A DNA stretch of 64,000 nt from JAJTHC01 sp044348005 (GCA_044348005.1 JBIKTR010000005.1:77910-141909), one strand, 5' to 3'; numbered from the stretch's first letter, positions 16,554-25,822 are shown. Notes: generated by a model not told the origin, from the sequence alone. Made by a program: numbers and translations.

Positions 16554-17150
16554 ATGTCTATTCCGATGTTTGAACAAGCTGTGGTTACTGAGCAAAATAG
16601 TGCGGATGCATCCAAAGACAACGCTGCAGGTCTAGCCGTCAGCGATGCCAAAAGCCAAGACGAAGCGGATCCCTTTGATTCGTTGGCTCAGGAATTAAAA
16701 GCCTTGCAATCAAACGCCAAAAACATTGCCTTAATTGGAAGTCGAAACGTGCCATTGCCTCATCAAAACTTGGTGGAAGGTTTGGCGTATAGCTTGGTGA
16801 AAGACGGCAATACCTTGATTACATCGGGGGGGGCTTCAGGCATTAACGCCGCAGCCATTCGTGGGGCAATGAAAGCGAACCCGAACTTTTTGAAGGTGAT
16901 TTTACCGCAAACCATCGGGCATCAGCCGAGCGAAGTGCAGGATGAATTGATTGGGATTCCCAACATTGAAGAGCATCCTGAATGGGACAAGATGAAGTTG
17001 TCTGATGCCTCTCGCTTGTGCAACCGAGCCATTGTGGACGCTTGCGATCAGCTCATCGTGTTTTTGTTTCATGATTCGACGACGCTTCAAAAGGCGATTG
17101 ATTATGCGGAAGAGACGCATAAGATCGTCACGCGCTTTTACCTCGATTAA
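16554..17150 (+). CDS. DprA/LOG-like Rossmann-fold protein
   Basis: 198 residues. After an acidic, low-complexity N-terminus of about 55 residues comes a Rossmann domain: NIALIGSRNVPLP (59-71), the phosphate-binding loop TLITSGGASGINAAA (about 87-101), and a C-terminal DQLIVFLFHDSTTLQKAIDYA. This is the core of DprA, the DNA-uptake recombination mediator, without its winged-helix part. Similar short proteins in cyanobacteria carry the name recombination-mediator protein A. A LOG-type nucleotide hydrolase is the alternative. A G8 run (16826-16833) lies in the glycine loop. Divergent from mdh. Confidence 0.7.
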   Translation: MSIPMFEQAVVTEQNSADASKDNAAGLAVSDAKSQDEADPFDSLAQELKALQSNAKNIALIGSRNVPLPHQNLVEGLAYSLVKDGNTLITSGGASGINAAAIRGAMKANPNFLKVILPQTIGHQPSEVQDELIGIPNIEEHPEWDKMKLSDASRLCNRAIVDACDQLIVFLFHDSTTLQKAIDYAEETHKIVTRFYLD

Positions 17151-17309
17151 AATTAAAGCTCGTCTGGCGTCTTCGTTGTCGCTACGATTTTTTTGTTTGG
17201 TTATGTACGTCTATGTACACGCCCGCACAAAAAAATCTAGGCTCCTAGAATCCGCCTATACGATCTTCAATTTATATCATCTAATTGTGGGTTATTTGAC
17301 GCTCAAGGG

Positions 17310-17337
17310 TTGACACCCTTGATTGATGCGGTATTCT
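17310..17337 (+). promoter_or_regulatory. promoter of the tRNA cluster
   Basis: TTGACA (17310-17315), 16 bases, TATTCT (17332-17337), about 70 bases before the first tRNA. No terminator or gene is seen between 17151 and 17309. Confidence 0.7.
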
Positions 17338-17409
17338 AAAAACATGGATGTTGAGAGATTTGGTGATTGGGTTCATCCGATTTTGAAGCGTTTTTTCTGC
17401 CCTTTTCAA

Positions 17410-17482
17410 GCTGGTGTAGCTCAATTGGCAGAGCAACGGTTTTGTAAACCGTAGGTTGTGGGTTCGATTCCTATCACCAGCA
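17410..17482 (+). tRNA. tRNA-Thr(UGU)
   Basis: A complete cloverleaf of 73 bases: acceptor GCTGGTG pairs with CACCAGC, discriminator A, and the anticodon loop TTTGTAA gives anticodon TGT. The CCA end is not encoded. First of three tRNAs behind one promoter. Confidence 0.95.
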
Positions 17483-17518
17483 ATTTGTACTTTTAAAATA
17501 GACTTCTGTCTTCTAAAT

Positions 17519-17599
17519 GGGTAGGTGCTCGAGTGGTTAATGAGGGTGGTCTGTAAAACCACTGCTTCGGCTACGTTGGTTCGAATCCAACCCTGCCCA
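17519..17599 (+). tRNA. tRNA-Tyr(GUA)
   Basis: 81 bases with the long variable arm expected for bacterial tRNA-Tyr (TGCTTCGGCTACG region). Acceptor GGGTAGG pairs with CCTGCCC, discriminator A, and loop CTGTAAA gives anticodon GTA. Confidence 0.95.
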
Positions 17600-17646
17600 T
17601 TTTTTTATTTTTCTTCTGCTTACACAGTGGTTTTTGATGATTGTTT

Positions 17647-17718
17647 GCCCACATGGCGCAGTGGTAGCGCACTCCCTTGGTAAGGGAGAGGCCACGAGTT
17701 CGAATCTCGTTGTGGGCA
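17647..17718 (+). tRNA. tRNA-Thr(GGU)
   Basis: 72 bases: acceptor GCCCACA pairs with TGTGGGC, discriminator A, and loop TTGGTAA gives anticodon GGT. In many bacteria Thr-Tyr-Gly-Thr precedes tuf. Here tRNA-Gly and tuf are missing and the next gene is on the other strand. Confidence 0.95.
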
Positions 17719-17733
17719 TATTTTTTATGTGAT

Positions 17734-18747
17734 TTAACTGATTTTGGCGGTCGATTCTTTCGCTTCTTGAGAAGGCTCGATTTTCTTACGCTCGTGACGC
17801 TTTTTCCAATCCAAAAACCAGCCCAAGCCGTAACCTAGCCCGCCAACCAGTAACATACCTACAAATATATTCTGCCCAAAAGCCTTTTCTTGTGGCTGTA
17901 ACCCTGCTTTTAGCTGGTTGATATAGGCGGGTACGTCTTGCATCATGGTTTCAAAATCAGCAAAGGGTTTTTTAAAAATGACAGGCAAACCATTTAAGGC
18001 TTCTATGGTGGAGCTGTGGATTTCACCTTTCTCATTTAGGGCAACTGTCATGTAATTCCCTTCCTTTATGAAAAGTTTTGCTGTTTCAGAGCCTTGCCCC
18101 CCGTGAAATAACACCAGTGGGGCCTCGACTGGGGGGCCTTCCGCTTCTAAGGCAATAGGTTTGTTTAGTTGAAGTTGAACGAAGTGAGTCATGTTTTTTA
18201 AGGCGGGTTTTGCCCTTTCTTCAGCGGAAATAGGTTCTTCACACCAAGCCCGTACTGGTGAATCGACCCGAAAGTCACGGGCTCGAATCAATCCCCCCTC
18301 AGCGGAAGAGGCCAGTTCGTAGTTGATCTCCGTTAAGTCTGGGGAATGGGTTTCCAACAGAGGTATTTGAGTGACATAGCCGTTTCCCCCTGCTTTAAGT
18401 GCAAACGTATCAGGAAAAAACTGCCTTGGCTTAGAATTTGGGGGATCTATATAATGAGCGTAACTGGCATCAGTCAAGGGCTTATTGCCTTGCTTACTAT
18501 AATGCACTTCTAAGCATTTTTTTTCACCGTCAGGGCCAGTTCCGACGTATACATCAGGTCTTAAGCTTGTGTGGATGAATCCCCCCAGCGCGCCCAAAGC
18601 AAGCCCACTGCTGCCCAAGGCAAACGGGTACGTCTTGTAAAACGGGGTGTCTTCTGCGGTATTGTCATTACTGGGTTGAGCTTGAACCGCCACGCGCGGC
18701 GCTGGCACAGTGCGAGAAACGTTTGAATCAGAAATTGGAGAAGCCAT
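17734..18747 (-). CDS. hypothetical membrane protein
   Basis: 337 residues. A Pro/Ser/Asn-rich N-terminus (1-35) is followed by one hydrophobic segment (FALGSSGLALGALGGFIHT, about 42-60), a large polar domain (60-285) with several DSPVRAWCEE-like beta segments, and a second helix near 293-312 (IFVGMLLVGGLGYGLGWFL) ahead of a basic, charged tail (KKRHERKK). This predicts a bitopic envelope protein with a central exported domain. AGGA precedes the ATG. It follows the lptF permease by 70 bases on the same strand and may belong to that transcript. No family recognised. Confidence 0.6.
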   Translation of the reverse strand: MASPISDSNVSRTVPAPRVAVQAQPSNDNTAEDTPFYKTYPFALGSSGLALGALGGFIHTSLRPDVYVGTGPDGEKKCLEVHYSKQGNKPLTDASYAHYIDPPNSKPRQFFPDTFALKAGGNGYVTQIPLLETHSPDLTEINYELASSAEGGLIRARDFRVDSPVRAWCEEPISAEERAKPALKNMTHFVQLQLNKPIALEAEGPPVEAPLVLFHGGQGSETAKLFIKEGNYMTVALNEKGEIHSSTIEALNGLPVIFKKPFADFETMMQDVPAYINQLKAGLQPQEKAFGQNIFVGMLLVGGLGYGLGWFLDWKKRHERKKIEPSQEAKESTAKIS

Positions 18748-18817
18748 AAAAAATCCTATATTTAGAACTAAGAGATACTTACTTTATATCATAAAAGCCC
18801 CTAAACGTAAAAAAATG

Positions 18818-19945
18818 CTAGCCTTTTTTATAACGAAGCAAGCCTAGAAAAAGGATCAACAACAATAAAATCGGTAAAAAGGCCGCGATCCCTCCATGAA
18901 TCGCGCCTGTGCTGGCCAGTTGAGCGGCCAAGGGCTTAGAAACCAAAAACACAAACAAGGCCACGGTGGCTAAAGCCAACGGCTGAATGCTCCGTTTACG
19001 AGGCTCTTCTAACGCAATGGGAATGCCCAAAAGCATTAACAAGGGTAAGGCAAGTGGCGTGGCAACGCGATCCCACAAGTGATTGTCAACTCTTGCAAGC
19101 GTATGCCATTGACGATACTGACGCAACACCCGTCGAGCGTTTAAAAGCACCTTGACCGTTTGCCCCTTCGGCTCTAGGCTCATCACTTCTAACAAGGGCT
19201 TTAGCGGCGCAAAAAGCTTTGCTTCAAGCAAGGGCTGGTAAATCACCTGAGACACTTGCCCCCCCGCGTCAATGGTAACACGACGACTATTTTCAAGCGT
19301 GGCACTGGGTAAGGGGCTCAAGGTGAGACGCGCCGATTTTGTCCATCGGCATAGTTTGACAGAGTGGGGGGTCGTTGTTTCACGACAGAACTCCAGCCAA
19401 AGTAAGTCCGACGCTTGAGTGGGGCTGGACACATCACCAATCAATAAAAGATTGGGATGCGTATTTTTAACATCAGAATCCAGCGAAACCAAGGCACTAA
19501 TCGGGGTTTTGGATCGAATTTGATACTGAAGCAGTTTGTGTTTAAGCGTTGGAAAGCTCAAGGGCATGAGCACATTTTGAATAAAAACCATCGCCCCCAT
19601 CAGCAAAAACCCCACCCCAATAAAAGGGCGAATCACCCGATTCCACGGCACACCTAGGGCAAAAAACGACACCCACTCTAAATCCTGATTCAAGCGGCGT
19701 ACCAAAAAAACGCTGGCCATTAAGCTGGCCATCGGCAAGGCTTGAATGAGAATGTCAGGCACTTGCAAGGCCAAAACAATGAGCCCTTCATGAAAGGGTA
19801 GATGACCATTTTGAATCGCCTGTACCACTTTGAAGAAGGCTTCAGGTGCCATCCAAATCAAGGTAAAAATTAGCACCGCCACGCAAACATTCCACAGCAA
19901 GGGACGAATTAAATAGCTTTCCACCTTTGAAACCAGCCGAAACAT
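18818..19945 (-). CDS. LptF/LptG family LPS-export permease
   Basis: A 375-residue inner-membrane permease of the YjgP/YjgQ family, which with LptB extracts lipopolysaccharide from the inner membrane. Three N-terminal helices (about 17-38, 55-83, 107-128) and three C-terminal helices (about 300-314, 325-345, 350-372) flank a periplasmic beta-jellyroll of about 150 residues, the expected architecture. The start overlaps the lptB stop as TAATG, so translation is coupled. Only one permease is seen here; the bacterial norm is a LptF-LptG pair, so this is either a homodimer or a partner lies elsewhere. Confidence 0.88.
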   Translation of the reverse strand: MFRLVSKVESYLIRPLLWNVCVAVLIFTLIWMAPEAFFKVVQAIQNGHLPFHEGLIVLALQVPDILIQALPMASLMASVFLVRRLNQDLEWVSFFALGVPWNRVIRPFIGVGFLLMGAMVFIQNVLMPLSFPTLKHKLLQYQIRSKTPISALVSLDSDVKNTHPNLLLIGDVSSPTQASDLLWLEFCRETTTPHSVKLCRWTKSARLTLSPLPSATLENSRRVTIDAGGQVSQVIYQPLLEAKLFAPLKPLLEVMSLEPKGQTVKVLLNARRVLRQYRQWHTLARVDNHLWDRVATPLALPLLMLLGIPIALEEPRKRSIQPLALATVALFVFLVSKPLAAQLASTGAIHGGIAAFLPILLLLILFLGLLRYKKG

Positions 19946-20664
19946 TAAATTGAAAACCCTTCGCCTAAGTAGCTTTTACGCACCAAGTCACTTTGGGCCA
20001 CTTCTTGGCTGCTGCCATGAAACAGGACTTTACCGTCGAACATGACATAGGCACGTGAAACAATGTTTAAGGTGGCTTGTGGGTTGTGATCCGTAATAAG
20101 AATCCCCAAGCCCCGTTCTTGTAAGTGGGCAATGAGTTTTTGCAATTCTTCAATGGTAATGGGGTCAATGCCGGTAAAGGGTTCGTCTAACAACAGGTAC
20201 TTGGGGTTGGCGGCCAAAGCACGTGCGATTTCAAGGCGACGGCGTTCCCCACCAGAAAGCTTGATGGCAGGCGCGTCTTTCAGGCGTAAAATACCGAATT
20301 CTTCTAACAAGGCATTACGACGTTCTTGACGTTCAAGCGCCGTGTAAGGCTGAAACTCAAGCACCAAGTCGAGATTTTCACCCACAGTTAAGCCCCTAAA
20401 AATGGACGATTCCTGCGGAAGATACCCCAAGCCAAGGGAAGCTCTTTCATGAATGGGCAAATGTTCCACTGGCACATTGTCAATACGAATAGAGCCTTCA
20501 TCAGGGCGAATAACCCCCACCACTGAATAAAAACTGGTCGTTTTACCTGCTCCATTGGGGCCGAGTAAGCCGACCACTTCCCCAGGATTCACCGTAAAGC
20601 TGACATCATCCACCACGTTACGTTCGCCGTAAGATTTTTTTAAATGTTCGGCCACTAGCATCAT
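19945..20664 (-). CDS. lptB: LPS-export ABC transporter ATPase LptB
   Basis: A 239-residue ATPase that powers LPS extraction. Walker A GPNGAGKTT is at 35-43, the Q-loop lies in GYLPQESS, the ABC signature is LSGGERRRLEIARAL (about 139-153), Walker B is YLLLDEPFTGIDP, and the H-loop is ITDHN. The LDEPFTGIDP and GYLPQESSIFRGLTV segments are typical of LptB against other ABC ATPases. It overlaps the OstA-like gene by four bases (ATGA) and the permease by one, giving a translationally coupled export operon. Confidence 0.95.
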   Translation of the reverse strand: MMLVAEHLKKSYGERNVVDDVSFTVNPGEVVGLLGPNGAGKTTSFYSVVGVIRPDEGSIRIDNVPVEHLPIHERASLGLGYLPQESSIFRGLTVGENLDLVLEFQPYTALERQERRNALLEEFGILRLKDAPAIKLSGGERRRLEIARALAANPKYLLLDEPFTGIDPITIEELQKLIAHLQERGLGILITDHNPQATLNIVSRAYVMFDGKVLFHGSSQEVAQSDLVRKSYLGEGFSI

Positions 20665-21821
20665 GTTTGATCTGCATCTCCCGTTTTAAATGGGCCCAAG
20701 TCGAAGTCTTTACTGTTGTATTCATCTTCTTCGGTGACGGGTTGGCTTTTTTTGGTGGCACGGGCTACGCCATTGCTCATCGTCTTGCTCGAACGACTGG
20801 CTGTTGAGGCCTTTGGCTTTTGAATGAGCTTGGTTTTTACGTTACCGCGGGCGTCAAAGTGCCGAGGGTTCATGGTCACTTCAATAATATCGGCGGTAAC
20901 TTGGCGAATCTGCCCTTCATTGATGGTGGGACGACCTGAAAAAACTGCCCGTTCAAGATCCATGCTCTTGCCTTTGCTCATGTAAAACACCGCTTTGGGG
21001 CCACGTGCCTTGTACGCTTCAAAGTCTAAATCCACTGAACCACTTGCAATGAGCAATCCCTGTTGGCGGTCAAACTGTTGGTAGGCCGCGCGCAACACAA
21101 TAGGCTTAGGGTTGCCGGCTTGAATAACGCGGGTAAAGGCGTTGCCTTCCGCCATAAAGATGTTTTGCTTAGGAACCAGAATAATTTGATGGGCGTAGAC
21201 GTCCGCGTCTTTTTGGTGAAGCTTGGCTTGGCCTGTAAAGGTAATGCGTTCTGCGGAATTGTTGGCCCCTAAAACAAGCAAGGCTTGTGCAGCAGTGGCG
21301 TTGGCTTCGCTACTGGTGATGCGTACATCGCCTGAAGCCAACAGTTGAGCACGTGATTTCAGGTACTGTTGCATGTTAGATTGAATACGAACGGGCGATT
21401 TTCCTTCTGGTGTAATGAAGGTGTCTACGTTTCCACTCGCGGTAAAGGCTTCTTTTTTAAAGTCAAAAATCAAACCTTCACTATTGAGAGAATCCTTGCC
21501 TTTGTTGACACTCACACCCCCTTCAAATTGAGCCACCGACGGTTGAGCATTAACATCCATCAACACTTTACCACGGGGGGCTTTAATCGTTGTTTCGCCT
21601 GAACGAACAATGACGTTTCCCTTAAAATAGCTGATGTTGTTTTTTAAATCAACGGTCTGTTCATTGGCTTCAATCACCACGGCATTACCCATGGCTAAAA
21701 ACTGTTCCGCGGCTTGTACGGGACGAGGTTCCAGCGGAGGCAACATCAAAGCGACGTTCAAAAGGCCACAAACGCCAAGAAGACTACTAAGCCAAGCCTT
21801 CCACGATTTTGTTAAGTTCAT
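20661..21821 (-). CDS. OstA/LptA-LptC-like periplasmic LPS-transport protein
   Basis: 386 residues. A signal peptide (hydrophobic about 10-28, ending near VQAAEQ) exports it. Residues 48-330 repeat the OstA beta-strand pattern (IEANEQTVDLKNNISYFKGN, VRIQSNMQQYLKSRAQLLASGDVRI, LIASGSVDLDFEA), the beta-jellyroll that forms the bridge carrying LPS across the periplasm. It is longer than E. coli LptA or LptC and may combine both roles. The C-terminal 60 residues are charged and Ser/Lys-rich. First gene of the lpt operon, behind AAGGGG. Confidence 0.85.
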   Translation of the reverse strand: MNLTKSWKAWLSSLLGVCGLLNVALMLPPLEPRPVQAAEQFLAMGNAVVIEANEQTVDLKNNISYFKGNVIVRSGETTIKAPRGKVLMDVNAQPSVAQFEGGVSVNKGKDSLNSEGLIFDFKKEAFTASGNVDTFITPEGKSPVRIQSNMQQYLKSRAQLLASGDVRITSSEANATAAQALLVLGANNSAERITFTGQAKLHQKDADVYAHQIILVPKQNIFMAEGNAFTRVIQAGNPKPIVLRAAYQQFDRQQGLLIASGSVDLDFEAYKARGPKAVFYMSKGKSMDLERAVFSGRPTINEGQIRQVTADIIEVTMNPRHFDARGNVKTKLIQKPKASTASRSSKTMSNGVARATKKSQPVTEEDEYNSKDFDLGPFKTGDADQT

Positions 21822-21896
21822 AAACAGGGGCCCCTTAAAGTAAACGTCATGACCCTGTTATTCTAGCACAGAAACAAAATAAAGCGAGAACTCGCC

Positions 21897-22298
21897 CTAA
21901 TTCTCTGATTCTAGTAAGCGACGTGTTTCGGCGTCTAATTGCGAAACAAGGGCTTCTTTGGCTCGCGCCGCTTGGCTATGGCCCGATTGTTCGGCCAAGC
22001 TTAACCAGTGGTAAGCGTCCTTAACGTTACGAACCACGCCCCAGCCCTTCATGTACATTAAGCCAAGTTGATATTGAGATTCTGCATGCCCCGCTTGAGC
22101 CGCGTTGGTGAAGAGTTGAACGGCCTTGGTTTTGTCTCCGTTTGCGAAAGCGGTTTTGGCTTGAGAATACGTGCTTTCAAGATTGATTTCATCTCTGGCG
22201 GAAGCGATGGTTTCGGGCAAGAAAAACAAGACGCCTAAAACACTAAAAAGAAGCGCTGTTCCTAAAAACCACTGAATGGGATTGCTTTTTTTAGACAT
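21897..22298 (-). CDS. membrane-anchored Sel1-repeat protein
   Basis: 133 residues. One N-terminal helix (about 9-28, FLGTALLFSVLGVLFFLP) serves as anchor or uncleaved signal. Residues 40-120 contain two Sel1-type repeats (KTKAVQLFTNAAQAGHAESQ and YQLGLMYMKGWGVVRNVKDA), which usually mediate protein contacts in the envelope. AGGAG precedes the ATG. It sits 75 bases upstream of the lpt operon on the same strand and may be co-transcribed. Confidence 0.8.
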   Translation of the reverse strand: MSKKSNPIQWFLGTALLFSVLGVLFFLPETIASARDEINLESTYSQAKTAFANGDKTKAVQLFTNAAQAGHAESQYQLGLMYMKGWGVVRNVKDAYHWLSLAEQSGHSQAARAKEALVSQLDAETRRLLESEN

Positions 22299-22460
22299 GA
22301 AAACAGACTCCTACAAAACTCTCGTGATGTTGATTGGATCGCATTGTTAGTTTAGACAATTTATGAACGCTTTGTCAAGACTTAGGCGAATGCGCTTGAA
22401 ATCTTACAACAGGCGGGGGAATGGTGTACAAAAAACACCATGAAAGATATTCCGCAAAAA

Positions 22461-23126
22461 TTAATTCTGAGTCTGCTGAAAATACAGACGCATGAGTTGA
22501 CGTTGACGTTTATAATCAGGGCAATACCGTGCGACTAAAGCCCAAAAACGTTTACTGTGGTTGGCTTCCTGAAAATGAGCCAACTCATGCAAAATCAGGT
22601 ATCGAAACGCTTCTGCTGGAATGGCTGGCCCCAAACAATAACGAGACACGCTCATCACCCCGATCCGTAAATTGACTTGAGCCAAGTGTGACACTTTTGA
22701 ACGCCCTATTTTGACGTCCTTTAAAGGGGCTTGAAAGGTGCTTGCATTTAACTGGTAAACATAGGCCTTGAGTTCAGAAAGGGTTTGAATGGAAAGGGTT
22801 GGCGCACCATGGGCCAGATCTTGAGCCTGCAAGGATTCCATAGACAACCGATGCTGTTGCTGTTTAAAATGAACGTGCGAAAGTTTGATCACCAATTCAT
22901 CAATGGCATGTTGTTTCAAGCGTTTGGACCAATGGGGCGGAAGGGTGATAACGGCCGTGTTTCCTAAAATACGCCCTGAAGCCCGCTTGGCTCGCGCGGA
23001 TTCCTTGAGTGAAACAGGTAAGCCCGTATGAAGCACCAAGGCCTTAAGGGGCAATTCTTCCTGCTGTTTTGACGTGTGAATGGAGGAAAGAACGGGTTGT
23101 AAAAACGACAGTAACGACTGTTGCAT
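22461..23126 (-). CDS. YgjP-like (M48-type) metallopeptidase
   Basis: A 221-residue protein of the YgjP/WLM zinc-peptidase family. The zinc motif HELAHF places ligands at His180 and His184 with catalytic Glu181, and the third His190 follows in NHSKRFW, as the family requires. The N-terminal part is a divergent beta/helical region. No signal peptide. It begins six bases after ribF ends on the same strand, so it is likely in the ribF transcript. Substrates are unknown for most members. Confidence 0.85.
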   Translation of the reverse strand: MQQSLLSFLQPVLSSIHTSKQQEELPLKALVLHTGLPVSLKESARAKRASGRILGNTAVITLPPHWSKRLKQHAIDELVIKLSHVHFKQQQHRLSMESLQAQDLAHGAPTLSIQTLSELKAYVYQLNASTFQAPLKDVKIGRSKVSHLAQVNLRIGVMSVSRYCLGPAIPAEAFRYLILHELAHFQEANHSKRFWALVARYCPDYKRQRQLMRLYFQQTQN

Positions 23127-23131
23127 ACGCC

Positions 23132-24163
23132 TTATACCTCTACAACACTTTTACAGACAAGGGGTTTTAACCCCTGTTGTGGATGCGCCTGATGCCACGC
23201 ACGAGCGCTTTCTACATCCTGCGTGATTTGGCGGGTGAGGGCTTCCACCTCTTCAAAGCGAATTTCATCTCTTAAACGCTGGTGAAAAACGACTTCAGCG
23301 GGTTGCTGCCACCAATTTTCATAGGCAAAGACTTCCAGTACGTGGGATTCTATCTTGACAGTGGGGCTTTCATTCACGGTGGGGGCGGTGCCTACGTTGG
23401 TGACACTTTTAAATACCTGCCCCGCCGTAATCGTATGGGTGATATACACACCATTTTTGGGAATAATTTTTTCCGCTTCAGTGGGTTGAATGTTGAGCGT
23501 AGGGAAGCCCAGTGTTCGGCCTAATTGACGCCCTGCTTGGGTTTTACCTAAAACGCGATAGGCCCTACCCAGTAACAGGCCCGCTTCTTTAACATCGCCT
23601 TTGCCAAGAAGATGACGAATCCAAGTGCTGGAAATGGCCAGCGTATTTGATTCTTCCGCCAAATGTGTGGGTGGCAATGCGTCAACAACGCTGACGCCAA
23701 TGCCTAAGCGTTCGGCGTTTTCAAGCAACCAATCGGCATTGCCTTGACGCTGAAAGCCAAAATGAAAGTCATAGCCCACCACCACATGCACCGCACCGAG
23801 TTGCGCTTTCATAAAGTCTTCTATAAAACTTGTGGCACTCATGCGTCGAAAGGTTTCATCAAAGGGGGGCATGACCAACACATCAAGACCAAACCCACGA
23901 CACAAGGCCATTTTTTCTTCCACACTGGCGAGTAAATAGGGCGCATGGGTTTTTTTAAGGTAGGCTTTAGGATGTGTTGAAAAACTAAAGACGCCTGCCC
24001 ACGTCCCTACACGACGCGCTTCTTCTAAGGTACGTGAAAAGACGGCTTGATGCCCCAAATGCACGCCGTCAAATACGCCAAGGGCATACACGCCCCCTTT
24101 CGATTTTAAGTCATCGGGCAAGTGAATGTTTGCATCTAAGCAAGTGAAGGCAGGGGTTGACAT
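23132..24163 (-). CDS. ribF: bifunctional riboflavin kinase/FAD synthetase
   Basis: 343 residues. The N-terminal nucleotidyltransferase domain (about 20-185) has ALGVFDGVHLGHQAV, and its ISSTWIRHLLGKGDV segment is the second adenylyl site; it makes FAD from FMN. The C-terminal riboflavin kinase domain (about 200-325) has LGRTLGFPTLNI and NGVYITHT, and makes FMN. Length is normal. The start overlaps the SIS-gene stop (TAATG), so translation is coupled. No FMN riboswitch is visible upstream. With the reductase at 5364 it is the only flavin gene here. Confidence 0.95.
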   Translation of the reverse strand: MSTPAFTCLDANIHLPDDLKSKGGVYALGVFDGVHLGHQAVFSRTLEEARRVGTWAGVFSFSTHPKAYLKKTHAPYLLASVEEKMALCRGFGLDVLVMPPFDETFRRMSATSFIEDFMKAQLGAVHVVVGYDFHFGFQRQGNADWLLENAERLGIGVSVVDALPPTHLAEESNTLAISSTWIRHLLGKGDVKEAGLLLGRAYRVLGKTQAGRQLGRTLGFPTLNIQPTEAEKIIPKNGVYITHTITAGQVFKSVTNVGTAPTVNESPTVKIESHVLEVFAYENWWQQPAEVVFHQRLRDEIRFEEVEALTRQITQDVESARAWHQAHPQQGLKPLVCKSVVEV

Positions 24164-25290
24164 TATAGAGGTTCCGCCACGAACTTGGTCAATCCATCGG
24201 CTTCTAAGCCTAAGGCATCCACCACGGCAACCGCTAAGGATTGAATCACCAGAAGCAGTAAAACATCATCGGGCAAGGTGGTTTCCACCGCCAAATCTAC
24301 CACATGGCCCAGTTCACCCAAGGCCTTGGGCAATGGCGGTGTGGAAGCCGATCGAATCCATAATTGCTTGAGCCGAGACGCGTGCGTAGCATCTACATGT
24401 TGAAGATGAAAGCACGCATCGGCGTAAAAGTCGGGGGCGTTGTTCACCGGTGGGACGTAAACCAATAACGCCCAAGCCGATTGCTTACGGTGTAAAATCG
24501 AACGAGGCCCATGCTTAAAGCCTTCATGGTGATACGTCAAGACAGGCCGACTGAGTGTTTCCGTCCATTTTAAATGAACTTCATTTAAAACGGGCATCAC
24601 GGTTTCAGCCCCAATAACAGCAATCGCCGCGTCTCGATCAGACTTCAATAAATCCACCGCCGCTTGCCACGCCGAATGTTCAGGCAACAGGTTTAACACA
24701 CGCCGTATTTCAGGCGCGAGTTCCGCCAGTTCATGGGCAAAGGCATCTTCTTGCTTGAGTGCTTGCTTGGCCAACGCTTTTAGCGTAAAACTTGTGGCCA
24801 TAAATGTTTTGGTTGCGGCAATGGCGTCTTCTTTTCCTGCGTGAAGAAAATACGGCGTCAAGCCTTGCCAAGCCCCCACATCCAGCGATTCAGGGGAAGC
24901 ATTGGTCAGTAACAGCCCTTCTAAGTGGCCCCAAGTGGCCTTGGCTTTTTCAATCGAACGCAGTAAAGAAGCCGTTTTCCCGGATTGAGACACGGCAATG
25001 AGATAAGGTGTTAAAGCGTTTGCGTGGTGAAGTCGAGCTGGCCCTTCCGCAAGGTAAGCTTCTAGTTCCCACGGGTAAAAAAGCAAAACGCTGTGTTGAA
25101 GGTGCGCTTGAAGTAAGGGCGTTAGTTGCCACTGCACCGCGTTATAGCTTGAGCCTTCGGCCACAAAAATCCAGGGTTGTAAGGGATTGAGTGGAAGTTT
25201 AGGCAGTTCAGCCAAGCGGGTGTTTAAGTCTTCTAGCACATGGGCTTGAGCCCTCACATCATGCGAATCAATGAGCTTAGGGGGCGTCAT
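24163..25290 (-). CDS. SIS-domain (sugar isomerase-type) protein
   Basis: 375 residues with two SIS folds, as in the isomerase half of GlmS or AgaS-like aldose/ketose isomerases. Signatures are EGSSYNAVQW (about 44-53), VSQSGKTASLLRSIEKA (about 105-121), ATKTFMATSFTLKALA (about 160-175) and, in the second domain, HHEGFKHGPRSIL. No glutaminase domain is present, so it acts on a phosphosugar without glutamine. It overlaps the membrane gene upstream by 14 bases and ribF by one. Exact sugar unknown; aminosugar metabolism for the envelope is plausible. Confidence 0.85.
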   Translation of the reverse strand: MTPPKLIDSHDVRAQAHVLEDLNTRLAELPKLPLNPLQPWIFVAEGSSYNAVQWQLTPLLQAHLQHSVLLFYPWELEAYLAEGPARLHHANALTPYLIAVSQSGKTASLLRSIEKAKATWGHLEGLLLTNASPESLDVGAWQGLTPYFLHAGKEDAIAATKTFMATSFTLKALAKQALKQEDAFAHELAELAPEIRRVLNLLPEHSAWQAAVDLLKSDRDAAIAVIGAETVMPVLNEVHLKWTETLSRPVLTYHHEGFKHGPRSILHRKQSAWALLVYVPPVNNAPDFYADACFHLQHVDATHASRLKQLWIRSASTPPLPKALGELGHVVDLAVETTLPDDVLLLLVIQSLAVAVVDALGLEADGLTKFVAEPL

Positions 25291-25822
25291 TGGCGTCCCC
25301 TTGAGGCTCCGCTTGAGTCGCTTCAGCAGGTGTAAAGGGTGAACGCAAGTGCTTTAAGTAAATAAAACTACTGGTAATTAAGCCCATGCCCACCGCGATG
25401 TTGACGATTCCACGAATGAGCAAACTAACATCAAACACAGTCAAGCTTAAGCTAATCAATAGCATCACGCCAATCACAATCCAGCTCCGCAGGGGGTAGA
25501 CATGGATCGGTTTTTGGGGTTCCGTTAGAGCTTCTAAACGAATAATGTTGCGTATCGACGATTTGTTGAGGATGAACTTGCCTTTCAACATGCCCAGTAA
25601 CAAGGCCCCAAACACGCAATACACCAGGACGCTAAAGGGTTGTTCGACTTGTATTAAAAAGTCGATGCCCCGCTTACTGAGGATAATTCCTCCGCTCATC
25701 CAAATGGCAAAGGCGAGACGCATCAGGGCGTAGCGGTCGAGTTTAAAGGGAATAATCGCGAGTATGACTGGGATTGACACCATAATCGAAAGGCGTGTGA
25801 GTGTTTGAGTGTCTAGCAACAT
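25277..25822 (-). CDS. small multi-pass membrane protein
   Basis: 181 residues with about five hydrophobic segments (SIMVSIPVILAIIPFKL, LAFAIWMSGGIILS, SVLVYCVFGALLLGML, WIVIGVMLLISLSLTVF, IAVGMGLITSSFIYL). No charged motif or family signature. AAAGGAG is well placed before the ATG. First gene of the SIS-ribF-ygjP cluster, which it overlaps by 14 bases. Possible transporter or membrane scaffold. Confidence 0.7.
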   Translation of the reverse strand: MLLDTQTLTRLSIMVSIPVILAIIPFKLDRYALMRLAFAIWMSGGIILSKRGIDFLIQVEQPFSVLVYCVFGALLLGMLKGKFILNKSSIRNIIRLEALTEPQKPIHVYPLRSWIVIGVMLLISLSLTVFDVSLLIRGIVNIAVGMGLITSSFIYLKHLRSPFTPAEATQAEPQGDANDAP

